Of a DNA stretch of 45,159 nucleotides, positions 1 through 8,264 are shown piece after piece. Where the stretch lies: NCBI RefSeq assembly GCF_003184185.1, contig NZ_QHJG01000038.1, positions 1 through 45,159 of the forward strand, in the 5' to 3' direction. Source of the DNA: Legionella qingyii. GTDB lineage: Bacteria; Pseudomonadota; Gammaproteobacteria; Legionellales; Legionellaceae. The translations under genes were made by a program, and so were the position numbers. Numbering within the stretch: the first letter of the stretch is position 1; each line of letters opens with the position of its first letter. The notes under the pieces were generated by a model that was not told where the DNA came from, made no database searches, and saw only the letters and a list, made by a program, of their open reading frames with translations.

Positions 1-122
1 AGGACTTACGAAAAATCTCAAGGTCGAGGCAAAAAATGTTTTTAATGAGGGAGTTTAGATAGGCTAAATGACCGAATTAAAAACATTTTTTAACAAAGAG
101 ATTGGGGTTTTTCGTAAGTCCT
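1..122. repeat. Long palindromic repeat, family A, copy 1
   Basis: The ends are exact inverted repeats (AGGACTTACGAAAAA at the left, TTTTTCGTAAGTCCT at the right) and the interior arms are also largely complementary (AAAAAATGTTTTTA against TAAAAACATTTTTT), so one strand could fold into a nearly full-length hairpin. Near-identical or related copies lie at 31244-31312, 43517-43629 and 43996-44119, with a lone end at 22163. It carries no reading frame. The left end coincides with the window edge, so the true boundary could be slightly outside. The structure suggests a MITE or REP-like non-autonomous element. Confidence 0.9.
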
Positions 123-200
123 GTTGGATATAAAAAAGAATAGGATGTCCATTCTTACTGCGCATATAACAAATTGATATCTACTTTAAAAGGAGCGCCT

Positions 201-1244
201 ATGTTAATTAAATTGATGCTTGGGGTACGTCAGTTCCAAGATGGGTCATTTAAACAAATGGAAGACATATTCAAGCAATTGAGTGTAGGTCAAACCCCTG
301 AAATTCTATTCATCACATGTTCTGATTCACGCTTATTGCCAAATCTTCTGACACAAACAAAACCAGGTGATTTATTTGTCATTCGTAATGTAGGAAATAT
401 CATTCCTCCTTCTCATATTCCATCAAGTGAAGCTGCGGGGCTTATGTTTGCTCTAAGTGAACTTCATAGCATCAAAGACATTATTATTTGTGGCCACTCA
501 CACTGTGGTGCCATGAAGGGTTTATTAACTCCCAACCTCAATGAACGCCTGCCCGAAGTCGCCTCATGGCTTACTCATTCACATTCGGTCTTAAAAAAAA
601 TGAATGATTCTAAAGAATCTAATCCTAATGATTTCAGTTTAAAAGTGCTTCAAGCCACCAAGCTAAACATTTTAACTCAGATGGAACATTTAAAATCATA
701 TCCATTGATTGCCGAAAAATTGAAACGTAAAGAACTCACTCTTCATGGATGGTTCTATGAGTTTGAAACAGGTGAAGTGTTTGTTTATGAGTCTAGCTTT
801 GATGAATTTGTTCCACTTGAAAAAGCATTGGGTTTTGCTATTTCTACACGTAGGGATAAAATAATTGAACAGGTAGCAATGAAACATCTTGAACTTTTTA
901 CCAATCCTCAAACAGCCCATGAATATAAAGAGTTAATGCGGTTATTTTTGCTTCTTGAAAAGAATTTATCGCCCATCTGGCAAACAATAAAAAAAGAAGT
1001 TACTCAAAAAGTATGGGCAGAGTTAGGAGGATTATATTCCAGTATAGATGATGTTGAATTCATCGATATGCTAGAGCAAGGCTCTCAGTTAAAACTGATG
1101 AATTTAAAAAATTTTCAAAAAAACATATCGGAATCAATTGGTTATCAGAACTATCTCCATAAGACAATGTATCATTCTTTTTTTGCACCAATTCCTAAAT
1201 CAACTCCAGATACCTTCTGTAATTTTTTAAATTTTAATCTTTAA
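201..1244 (+). CDS. Beta-class carbonic anhydrase with C-terminal extension
   Basis: Predicted to interconvert CO2 and bicarbonate with a Zn cofactor. The protein is 347 aa. Residues 35-105 hold the beta-class zinc-site motifs: CSDSR (Cys40, Asp42, Arg44) and GHSHCG (His99, Cys102), which together give the expected Cys-Asp/His-Cys arrangement. Family members are usually about 200-230 aa, so roughly 130 residues after about position 215 are extra; that tail is Lys/Glu- and Phe-rich and I do not recognise it. The ATG at 201 is chosen because AGGAG lies 6 nt upstream; an in-frame TTG at 174 would add nine residues but lacks a site. A strong hairpin terminator follows immediately. No signal peptide is evident, so a cytosolic location is inferred. 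Confidence 0.88.
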   Translation: MLIKLMLGVRQFQDGSFKQMEDIFKQLSVGQTPEILFITCSDSRLLPNLLTQTKPGDLFVIRNVGNIIPPSHIPSSEAAGLMFALSELHSIKDIIICGHSHCGAMKGLLTPNLNERLPEVASWLTHSHSVLKKMNDSKESNPNDFSLKVLQATKLNILTQMEHLKSYPLIAEKLKRKELTLHGWFYEFETGEVFVYESSFDEFVPLEKALGFAISTRRDKIIEQVAMKHLELFTNPQTAHEYKELMRLFLLLEKNLSPIWQTIKKEVTQKVWAELGGLYSSIDDVEFIDMLEQGSQLKLMNLKNFQKNISESIGYQNYLHKTMYHSFFAPIPKSTPDTFCNFLNFNL

Positions 1245-1249
1245 ATCAT

Positions 1250-1274
1250 AAAGACCAGAACATTCTGGTCTTTT
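1250..1274 (+). terminator. Rho-independent terminator of the carbonic anhydrase gene
   Basis: AAAGACCAGAA and TTCTGGTCTTT form an 11-bp perfect stem with a 2-nt loop, followed by T residues, starting 6 nt after the stop codon. A smaller 9-bp stem with a 6-nt loop is the more likely folded form. Confidence 0.85.
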
Positions 1275-1400
1275 ACTTTGAGTCCTTTAGAAGGCTTAAA
1301 TTCCAACTCCAATTCTAAGCAAGAACGATATCTATTTAATTTACAAAATAAAACTTTTAGTCTAAATAATATTATTAAAGGGATTTTAATTTGGGTACTT

Positions 1401-2816
1401 ATGAAAAAATGGTCTGGATTTATTATATTTTTGCTGGTACTTATACTCGTAGCTTACTATTTCATTGGTTTAACAATCAAAAGCACTCTAAATAAAAATA
1501 TAGACTCAATACCTAAATCGTCTGCATTTAGTGTCCATCTTGCTCAATACCATCGTGGATGGTTTTCATCTCAAGCAACATTAACACTTAAGATGTATAT
1601 TCCCGCTCAAAGTACAACAGATAAAGATGGAGTCACTAAAACAGAACCACCGGTTGATTTGAATATGGATATACCTATTCTCATCAAACACGGACCATTC
1701 ATAACGACACCTAATGGAATACGTTTTGGATTAGGTCTCATTACAACGCAACCTGAAACACATTATGAAGCCTTTATAAATTATCTGAATAAAACTGTTT
1801 TCAGATACACGCTTCCTTCCTTTTCCCTAGAAGGCAAGATTGGACAAAATGAGGGAGACTTTCAACTCAATTGGCAAGGTTTAACTTCTTTGCTCAGCGT
1901 TTCCTCTAATCTGGATCATATCAATGGTAATTTAAGGCTTTGGGGGTTAAATGGCGAAGCTAGCAACCCAGTTAATGCTCAAAGTAATGTTAGCTTCAAT
2001 ATTGGCGAAGTCACCTATGATTATAAATTTAAACGGTATCAAGAATGGTTATGGCTTGGTCAAACTTATTTTGATATTCCTTCTATTGCATTCAATCTAG
2101 CTGGTGCAAAAAACTTCGAGCTTACTGGATTTGATTTCTCGGCTAGCTCTGATGTTCGTGATGATGTGCTGAACATCGACCTTAAACTGTCATTGCAAAA
2201 ACTATTTACTAATAATCAAAATTTTGGACCAGGGATTTTACACTTGAATTTTAGAAATCTGGATCCAGCAATTGTAGCGAAAATCAATCAACAAGAATTC
2301 AATATGATTCAAAATAATAGCGACCCTAATCTTGCCACGCTTGCATTCGCAACAGAATTACCAAAACTCCTTGCCAAAGGTGCGGTATTAGAGCTTTCAG
2401 AATTGACCCTGAACTTACCAAGTGGGAAAATTATAGGAAATTTTAAATTATCAGTACCAAAAGGCGAAGAAAACGATCTATCACAGATAATGCAAAAGAT
2501 GCAAGGTGAAGGTTACTTTAAGGCACCGATAGCCACAGTAAAAGAGCTGATGACCGCATCAATTAAAAGTGATCTCGCCAACAATACCCAAGCGAACGAA
2601 GAGACTCAAGCACCTTCACCTGGCTCAACAAGCCCAACACAAATCTTATCTATTACTGATAATGAAGCTGCAAACAAAGCAGAAAAAATATTACAAGATT
2701 TTGTCAGCAAAGGTTTTTTAAAGGTTGAGGGTAATGATTATGTCTTTACCTTCAAATTAGAAAACCAAAAAATTACTGTGAATGGCCGGCCATTTGCTCC
2801 CGCTATGCTAAAATAA
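1401..2816 (+). CDS. DUF945 (YdgA-like) membrane-anchored protein
   Basis: 471 aa. Starts with MKKWSG and a single hydrophobic segment (about residues 5-27) typical of an uncleaved signal anchor, followed by a long beta-rich periplasmic region with SxxFSVHLxQYHRGWFSS, a pattern characteristic of the DUF945/YdgA family. Family length is around 450-500 aa, so it is complete. The reading frame extends 41 codons upstream, but the ATG at 1401 directly precedes the membrane anchor and is the sensible start; no strong ribosome site is seen for either. A low-complexity Thr/Ser/Pro/Gln linker lies near residues 395-425. Biochemical function is unknown for the family; envelope association is inferred. 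It ends in a shared bidirectional terminator with the convergent gene downstream. Confidence 0.75.
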   Translation: MKKWSGFIIFLLVLILVAYYFIGLTIKSTLNKNIDSIPKSSAFSVHLAQYHRGWFSSQATLTLKMYIPAQSTTDKDGVTKTEPPVDLNMDIPILIKHGPFITTPNGIRFGLGLITTQPETHYEAFINYLNKTVFRYTLPSFSLEGKIGQNEGDFQLNWQGLTSLLSVSSNLDHINGNLRLWGLNGEASNPVNAQSNVSFNIGEVTYDYKFKRYQEWLWLGQTYFDIPSIAFNLAGAKNFELTGFDFSASSDVRDDVLNIDLKLSLQKLFTNNQNFGPGILHLNFRNLDPAIVAKINQQEFNMIQNNSDPNLATLAFATELPKLLAKGAVLELSELTLNLPSGKIIGNFKLSVPKGEENDLSQIMQKMQGEGYFKAPIATVKELMTASIKSDLANNTQANEETQAPSPGSTSPTQILSITDNEAANKAEKILQDFVSKGFLKVEGNDYVFTFKLENQKITVNGRPFAPAMLK

Positions 2817-2839
2817 TTTCTGCTTCATTACGTTTAAAA

Positions 2840-2879
2840 AGCCCCTATCACAAACCGATATGGGGCTGATAATTTTTTA
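2840..2879. terminator. Bidirectional terminator between convergent genes
   Basis: AGCCCC pairs with GGGGCT around a 16-20-nt loop; a T-run follows on the + strand (near 2873-2878) and an A-run precedes it (T-run on the - strand, 2836-2840), so it can end both the DUF945 gene and the convergent gene. Confidence 0.7.
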
Positions 2880-4220
2880 CATTATAGACATTTTTTGGGA
2901 GTTATAATAGTTTGGATCGGGTCGCTTAGCATAGGCATCAACAAGTTCTGTCAAAAAACCAACTTTCTCTGCCATTGGCAGATCAGATGCTAAAACTCCT
3001 TGAGTTATACCGGCAAAGATTTGAGTTAACGAAGCTGAAGAAGGATTTGAGTTTGCTTGATTCCTACCGGAATGGATATCCTGCTGAGCCACCTGATTAA
3101 TTCCACGAATTGTTGAGGAAGAATCAGCCTTATTTTGAGGTAAAAGAGCCAAAGCACTTGCATGCTCCTCTATTTCATTAGCTGAAAAAATGTTTTTTAG
3201 AACCCCTTGCTCACGATGAAGTGATTCTTTTGCTTTAGGTCCACTTCTAGAAGCGAAAAAAGAAATGTTACTACGAGTCATTGCTTCTTTTACAGGTAAG
3301 TTTTCATGGCTTCTTTTAAAATTAACTTCTAACCAATTGACCAATCGAGAAGGATTCTCCACATGAATACAAAATTTATTATGATTACATTCATTTTTAA
3401 TATTCTCACCTTTTTCGATGCGAGCAACATGATTATCAACCACAAAGTATCCCTTTGTTGCTTCAAACGGAGGTAAGATACTCCCTGGATAAATGATAAA
3501 ATTATAACCTAAGGCAGCTGCTAACAGCATAATAGAAGGACTTTCTTCGGTAAGGTAACCTTCAGAACGATGAAGCCATAACTCGCGATTATCTCCTTCC
3601 CCGGCATGACGACTTGCAAACTCGGAACTTACCTTGTCAATAGTTACCTTAAGACCTTCTACTGAACTATATAGAGGTATTATTTCTTTTAAAATTTCAT
3701 TAAAATTATTTTGAGACACCCAATTATGCCAACGAACTATTTCAAAATTCTTTCCAGTATCCGCAGCTAATTTATTGATAATCTCAATTTTTTCATCCAC
3801 GGTCTTATTTGGATACCTAGTATCGAAATCGTTCTCAGTAAGCCCCAAAGGAGCTAAGAACGCGCCAAGATTAGCTTTAAAATATAGATCCCCTAACTCT
3901 ATGGCGTTCTTTTTAAGAGCATCTTCATTATCACCGGATGAGGAATCTTCCTTAAGATTATGCCAATAAATTTCATCGGCAATTAAAAATGTTGCTTTAC
4001 CCTTCACACCAGTATAATCAGGACCGGTTTGATGCATATCAACAGCTTGTTTCACAATAGCTGCTAAAAATCCACCAGCACAGTACTCATTTCCTTTAAT
4101 ACTTAAAAGAACTAAATCATTTGTAGTCTTCAACGAAGGAAAACGACTTTTACTACTATCTTTTGAATCAAAACTTGCGGTAATAATTTTGCCGTCTTTC
4201 GGACCTTTGATTTTGGGCAT
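2877..4220 (-). CDS. Cyclodipeptide synthase-like protein (XYP-type signature) with C-terminal extension
   Basis: 447 aa, soluble. tRNA-dependent cyclodipeptide synthases use aminoacyl-tRNAs to form diketopiperazines; the model enzyme AlbC uses Ser37, Tyr178, Glu182 and Tyr202. Matching landmarks here are Ser40 in LLSIKGNEY after a beta strand, Y222-LTE-E226-S-P228 (the Y-x3-E-x-P signature) and Y244-P245 in FIIYPGS. The residue three after the Ser is Gly43, not Asn, and Tyr244 is followed by Pro, which fits the XYP rather than the NYH subfamily. Residues 310-447 form an extra region with Ser/Gln-rich stretches beyond the usual 220-250-aa enzyme. No tailoring oxidase, P450 or methyltransferase is adjacent. 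The start has AAGGA about 9 nt upstream. The assignment rests on motif matching by eye; a diverged relative with another substrate, or an effector using the fold, is possible. Confidence 0.68.
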   Translation of the reverse strand: MPKIKGPKDGKIITASFDSKDSSKSRFPSLKTTNDLVLLSIKGNEYCAGGFLAAIVKQAVDMHQTGPDYTGVKGKATFLIADEIYWHNLKEDSSSGDNEDALKKNAIELGDLYFKANLGAFLAPLGLTENDFDTRYPNKTVDEKIEIINKLAADTGKNFEIVRWHNWVSQNNFNEILKEIIPLYSSVEGLKVTIDKVSSEFASRHAGEGDNRELWLHRSEGYLTEESPSIMLLAAALGYNFIIYPGSILPPFEATKGYFVVDNHVARIEKGENIKNECNHNKFCIHVENPSRLVNWLEVNFKRSHENLPVKEAMTRSNISFFASRSGPKAKESLHREQGVLKNIFSANEIEEHASALALLPQNKADSSSTIRGINQVAQQDIHSGRNQANSNPSSASLTQIFAGITQGVLASDLPMAEKVGFLTELVDAYAKRPDPNYYNSQKMSIM

Positions 4221-4580
4221 CTAATATTTCCTTAGCGTTATGTTTATCACTTCTGCACACTATCAATTCACTCAACTACTTAAAAATTATTTAAGTCGGG
4301 ATGATAGGTACTTAACTTAATATTTTGGGGTTTTAAAAATCGAATTATTTTCAATGTTCAGTCAAAAATATAGACATAGTATAATTCATTTTGAAAAAAA
4401 AATAACCAATTTTTTTAAAATAGTTTATAATATTCTCACTATTTATTTATAATAGACAGATATTTTGGATGATTTACTATATTCTTTTACGTGTCCGTCC
4501 ATTAACATACTGTCGATCAACAATATTTTTACTCAATAACGCACGTACTTCGGTTATTAAGTCATTTTATATGGTGGAAA
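4221..4580. other. AT-rich intergenic region between divergent genes
   Basis: No reading frame. It separates the divergently transcribed cyclodipeptide synthase-like gene and the histidine kinase gene and must hold both promoters. TATAAT-like hexamers are seen at 4380-4385 and 4426-4431, and TTGAAA at 4391-4396, but none forms a convincing pair at standard spacing. Confidence 0.4.
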
Positions 4581-6260
4581 ATGGATTCTGAAAAAATTAA
4601 AGAATTACACGAAATTATTAATCGAAAAAATGAAGAGATTCGTCAACTGACCCTATCTCTGGATGAAGAAAAACTTAATTATAAAAATGAATTGCACGCT
4701 GTTCGTGATTATTACGAAAATATAATTGCCTTAATGCCAGGACATGTATACTGGCTTGATAAGAATAATGTCTTTTTAGGTTGTAACGATCGACAAGCAA
4801 AAAGCGCCCGTTTGCAATCAAGAAAAGAAATTGTTGGAAAAACCAATTACGATATGCCATGGAAAGATCAAGCAGAAGAATTAAATAAAATCAATACATT
4901 AGTTATGGAAACGGGCATACCACATACTGTAGAAGAATATGCAGTCATGACAAATGGAATGGGTATTTACTATTCCCAAAAGGTTCCCTTACACAATCAA
5001 AACAATGAGATTATTGGTGTTTTGGGTATTTCTCTCGACATCACAGAACACAAAAAAATGGAAGTTGCTTTGCGTCGTGCCAAAGAAAATGCTGAAGTTG
5101 CAAACAAGGCAAAAACTGAATTTATTGAAAATATGAGCCATGATATTCATACCCCATTAAGTGGTATTGTTGGGATGTCACGACTTTTGGAAGAGAAAGC
5201 AGAAGATCCAGAAAGAAAACAATTTGCGCGTTGGATTCATGAAAGTGGTGAACAATTATTGGATCTATTAAATGGTGTAATGGAAATCGTTGCCGCAGAT
5301 AATCTCAGAGACAGTGATGTCCATGAGGAGCTATTCGAATTACGCAAAAATGTTAAAGATATTGCACATCTTGTACAACCTACTCTGGAAATGAAAAAAA
5401 TTCAGCTGAATATCGAAATTGATGATACAGCACCAAATACTTTTATCACTGATGGTACAAAATTACATCGAGTTTTATTAAATCTAGTAGGAAATGCAAT
5501 TCGATTCACTGATAAAGGTATTGTTACAATTAAAGTGGAGACACTTTCACATGAAAATAGCTATGCACAACTTCGATTCAGTGTGATTGATACAGGAATT
5601 GGCATACCTCCGGAATTAAAGGATAAAATCTTTGATCGCTTCTTCCGCGCTACTCCTGCATACAAAAGCCAGCACGGTGGTTATGGCGTTGGCCTTCATG
5701 TCGCACAAAAATATTTAAGCCTTCTGGGTGGAGAAATAAATCTGGAAAGTGAAGTAGGAAAAGGCTCTACTTTTTATTTTACCCTCACAATGAAAATCGG
5801 GTATAACGAGGACAATACCCTCACTTATAATGAAACAAAAATACTGAACAAAGAAACAGTATCTCATACGCCGCTTATTCTTCTGGTAGAAGATAACATC
5901 ATTTCCCTTCATATGATTGAAAATGTTGTAGAACAAGGAGGATATCAATATTATTCGGCAATCGATGGCGAACATGCTTTAGAGCTGTTAGAAACGAATG
6001 ATTTTGACTTAATCATTACTGATATAGATATATCCGGTATTGCGGACAAAAACCTCATTCAGTGTATTCGCGATATGGAAAAACGTGCTGGGAAAACTCC
6101 TTTACCTATTATTGGCCTAACTACTAATACCTCAGGTGAAACAGAAAATAATCCCATGCGTTCAGAAATGAATAAAATATTAACTAAACCCATTCATTTA
6201 AAAAAGCTCCAGGAAGTAGTTAATGGACTCAATTTAGCGTCTTCAAAAAAAGAAAAATAG
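4581..6260 (+). CDS. Cytosolic PAS-domain hybrid sensor histidine kinase
   Basis: 559 aa, no membrane segment. Order: N-terminal coiled coil (1-45), PAS sensor (about 45-158, ending in the typical DITEHKK), HisKA with the H-box around His187 (MSHDIHTPLSG), HATPase with N-box NLVGNAIRFT (301-310) and G1-box DTGIGIP (337-343), then a receiver domain from about 431 with acidic pocket Glu437/Asp438, phospho-acceptor Asp481 and conserved Lys536. The core resembles ArcB/BarA-type hybrid kinases but lacks their transmembrane sensor and HPt domain, so the phosphate must go to a separate HPt protein. No response regulator is adjacent; the FixJ-type regulator 20 kb away is not an obvious partner. The receiver has Ser at the usual Pro position after DIDI, a mild divergence. 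The upstream site is GGTGGA, about 3 nt before ATG. Confidence 0.9.
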   Translation: MDSEKIKELHEIINRKNEEIRQLTLSLDEEKLNYKNELHAVRDYYENIIALMPGHVYWLDKNNVFLGCNDRQAKSARLQSRKEIVGKTNYDMPWKDQAEELNKINTLVMETGIPHTVEEYAVMTNGMGIYYSQKVPLHNQNNEIIGVLGISLDITEHKKMEVALRRAKENAEVANKAKTEFIENMSHDIHTPLSGIVGMSRLLEEKAEDPERKQFARWIHESGEQLLDLLNGVMEIVAADNLRDSDVHEELFELRKNVKDIAHLVQPTLEMKKIQLNIEIDDTAPNTFITDGTKLHRVLLNLVGNAIRFTDKGIVTIKVETLSHENSYAQLRFSVIDTGIGIPPELKDKIFDRFFRATPAYKSQHGGYGVGLHVAQKYLSLLGGEINLESEVGKGSTFYFTLTMKIGYNEDNTLTYNETKILNKETVSHTPLILLVEDNIISLHMIENVVEQGGYQYYSAIDGEHALELLETNDFDLIITDIDISGIADKNLIQCIRDMEKRAGKTPLPIIGLTTNTSGETENNPMRSEMNKILTKPIHLKKLQEVVNGLNLASSKKEK

Positions 6261-6261
6261 G

Positions 6262-6380
6262 GCGTCCCGCCTACGTGTCGCGACTTGTTCGCGGCATCCA
6301 GATGCTCGTAATCAACAGCAAATTTCTTCATATAGGTCACGCCACCCAGGGTGCGGTGGGGATGAATTGTAAACACACCC
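6262..6380. other. GC-rich island, probable remnant of a mobile or repeated sequence
   Basis: Between the kinase stop and the next gene, composition becomes markedly more GC-rich than its surroundings. It contains the small hairpin CGCGA-CTTGT-TCGCG. On the minus strand an open frame from 6376 reads through it and into the end of the kinase gene, but without a convincing ribosome site. It looks like a fragment of something inserted next to the palindromic repeat at 6407-6443; I do not recognise the source. Confidence 0.35.
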
Positions 6381-6406
6381 TAATTTTGGGCAAAAAATCT
6401 TATATC

Positions 6407-6443
6407 GCAGTCTGGGTGAAGCGTAGCGACGCCTAGACTACGA
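6407..6443. repeat. Short palindromic repeat, family B (imperfect copy)
   Basis: CGCAGTCTGGGTG and CGCCTAGACTACG form an imperfect inverted repeat around GAAGCGTAGCGA. The central AAGCGTAGCGA core and CTGGGT arm relate it to copies at 30304-30379 and 41452-41484. Confidence 0.6.
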
Positions 6444-6448
6444 TATTT

Positions 6449-6760
6449 TTATGGGGTTTCAAAATAATTAGTATCGAATGGATAACAAACCCAAGTTAAA
6501 GTTGAGCCGTTGTAATTCACTTCAAGCGTCGTAGTATTCAAAGCAGATAACTCAGGTTGCTTATCTATATAGCATACTTGCCGCGCCCCATTTAAACTCA
6601 CATAGTAATAAGATGTAGTCGATTTATAATCATTAGGCACATAGTAAACATCCCCTTGTTTTTCCAAAATAATCGGAGTCCCGGTAATTACAATTTTGGT
6701 AGCATGGGAAACTGCATTAAGCATCGTAAGCGAAAAAAAAATTAATAATAATTTTTTCAT
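6449..6760 (-). CDS. Small secreted protein of unknown function
   Basis: 103 aa. A clear Sec signal peptide (MKK, hydrophobic LLLIFFSLTML, probable cleavage after SHA near residue 20) leads a mature domain of about 80 residues rich in Tyr, Thr and Asn. It has two cysteines, in QVCYID and TWVCYPF, that could form a disulfide in the periplasm or outside the cell. The pattern of alternating polar/hydrophobic residues suggests a small beta structure. AAGGAG lies 10 nt upstream of the ATG, so translation is credible. I do not recognise the family. Confidence 0.75.
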   Translation of the reverse strand: MKKLLLIFFSLTMLNAVSHATKIVITGTPIILEKQGDVYYVPNDYKSTTSYYYVSLNGARQVCYIDKQPELSALNTTTLEVNYNGSTLTWVCYPFDTNYFETP

Positions 6761-7046
6761 AATAATTTCACTCCTTGAAATGATTTAAACGACCCTGATT
6801 AAGTATAGAACAATAATATTCACTTAATTGCATTGCGGTACGATTACTGAGCGAAATAGAGCATGTCAATTACACAACCAGATGGGCAACCTTTAATTGA
6901 GCGAGTACCTCCGATAAGCTGAGTTGACATGACTTCAAGTGGATCAAACTAAGCTCTACAATAAGATGTTTTACACATTGAGAAAGATTATAATTCTCTA
7001 ACGTAGCTTGGATGGCTACCGCTTTAATTTAATTATAGGAAATATT

Positions 7047-8216
7047 ATGAATACTCTGGAGTGGCTAACAAAACTTATCGCATTTGATACTACCTCACGC
7101 AATTCCAATTTATCACTAATAGAAACGCTCGCTAATGGATTAAATGATTATCATATTAATTCTATTTTAATCCATGATGATAAAGGCCTTAAAGCAAATT
7201 TACTTGCTTCGCTCCCTAATCGCCATGGTCAACGCAATGGCGGTCTTATTTTATCTGGCCATACGGATGTAGTACCTGTTGATGGACAGGCCTGGGACAG
7301 TAATCCATTTCAAGCAACGATTAAAGATGAGAAAATATATGGCAGAGGAGCTTGTGATATGAAAGGTTTCATTGCTGTAGTCATGAGCCTCATTCCACAA
7401 CTGAAAGCACTTAATCTCGATTTCCCAATACATTTTGCTTTTTCTTATGATGAAGAAGTTGGCTGCCTTGGCGCACCACGCCTTATTGAGAAAATGATGA
7501 AGTTAAATTATAAACCCAAAGCGTGCATTGTAGGTGAACCAACCTCAATGCAGCCAGTCATTGGGCATAAAGGAATACAATGCTATCGCTGCCAAATTCA
7601 TGGAGTAGCGGCTCACTCTTCATTAACGCCTCAAGGGTGTAATGCGATAGAACATGCTGCATCATTTATTACATTTCTTCGCAATATGGCGCATCAGTTT
7701 AAATCACAAGGGCATCATGATGCATCTTATGATGTACCCTACACTACAATTTCCACTAATCTCATTCAGGGTGGAAACGCTTATAATACAATTCCTAGTT
7801 TGTGTGAATTTGTTTTTGAAATTAGAAACTTAGTTTCAGATAACCAGGAACAGCTACATCAACAAATAGTGGATTACCTGGATGCCCAACTACTCCCTTC
7901 TCTGCGCAAAGAACAATTGAATACAAACGTTATTCTGGAAACGCTTGCTAAAGCACCTGGATTGGATACACCGTTATCAGAACCAATTGTGCGTGCTGCC
8001 CAATCAATTTGTCAGAATGAAAAACAATCAAAGGTCGCTTACGCCACCGAAGCAGGATTATTTCAACAAGCAGAAATACCCACTATTGTTTGTGGGCCGG
8101 GTAGTATTGAACAAGCTCATCGTGCTAATGAATTTGTTGGGCGAGAACAATTACATCGTTGTGAACAATTTATACTCAATATGGTACAATCACCATTTCT
8201 TAGAAATACTGAATAA
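7047..8216 (+). CDS. argE: Acetylornithine deacetylase-like M20 metallohydrolase
   Basis: 389 aa, close to the usual ArgE length. Expected to deacetylate N2-acetylornithine (or a related N-acyl amino acid) with two zinc ions. M20 motifs occur in order: GHTDVVPV (His ligand), YGRGACDMKGF (bridging Asp), SYDEEVGCLG (Glu-Glu, base and ligand), VGEPT (acidic ligand) and GPGSIEQAH (His ligand); the dimerisation domain lies between about 180 and 295. AGGA lies 6 nt before the ATG at 7047; an upstream in-frame ATG at 7008 has no site. No other arginine-biosynthesis genes are nearby, so use in salvage of acylated amino acids is equally possible. The next gene follows after 48 nt on the same strand. 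Confidence 0.85.
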   Translation: MNTLEWLTKLIAFDTTSRNSNLSLIETLANGLNDYHINSILIHDDKGLKANLLASLPNRHGQRNGGLILSGHTDVVPVDGQAWDSNPFQATIKDEKIYGRGACDMKGFIAVVMSLIPQLKALNLDFPIHFAFSYDEEVGCLGAPRLIEKMMKLNYKPKACIVGEPTSMQPVIGHKGIQCYRCQIHGVAAHSSLTPQGCNAIEHAASFITFLRNMAHQFKSQGHHDASYDVPYTTISTNLIQGGNAYNTIPSLCEFVFEIRNLVSDNQEQLHQQIVDYLDAQLLPSLRKEQLNTNVILETLAKAPGLDTPLSEPIVRAAQSICQNEKQSKVAYATEAGLFQQAEIPTIVCGPGSIEQAHRANEFVGREQLHRCEQFILNMVQSPFLRNTE

Positions 8217-8264
8217 AAAATAGTTACTGCTCATAATTCTGTTTCAACAAGGTGAGAAAATTAC

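Noticed and set aside
6194..6376. Minus-strand frame of 60 codons through the GC-rich island
   Set aside because: Overlaps the end of the histidine kinase gene and has no convincing start; more likely a remnant sequence.
7945..8223. Second frame of 92 codons inside the argE-like gene
   Set aside because: Shadow of the M20 deacetylase, whose C-terminal motifs lie in the other frame.
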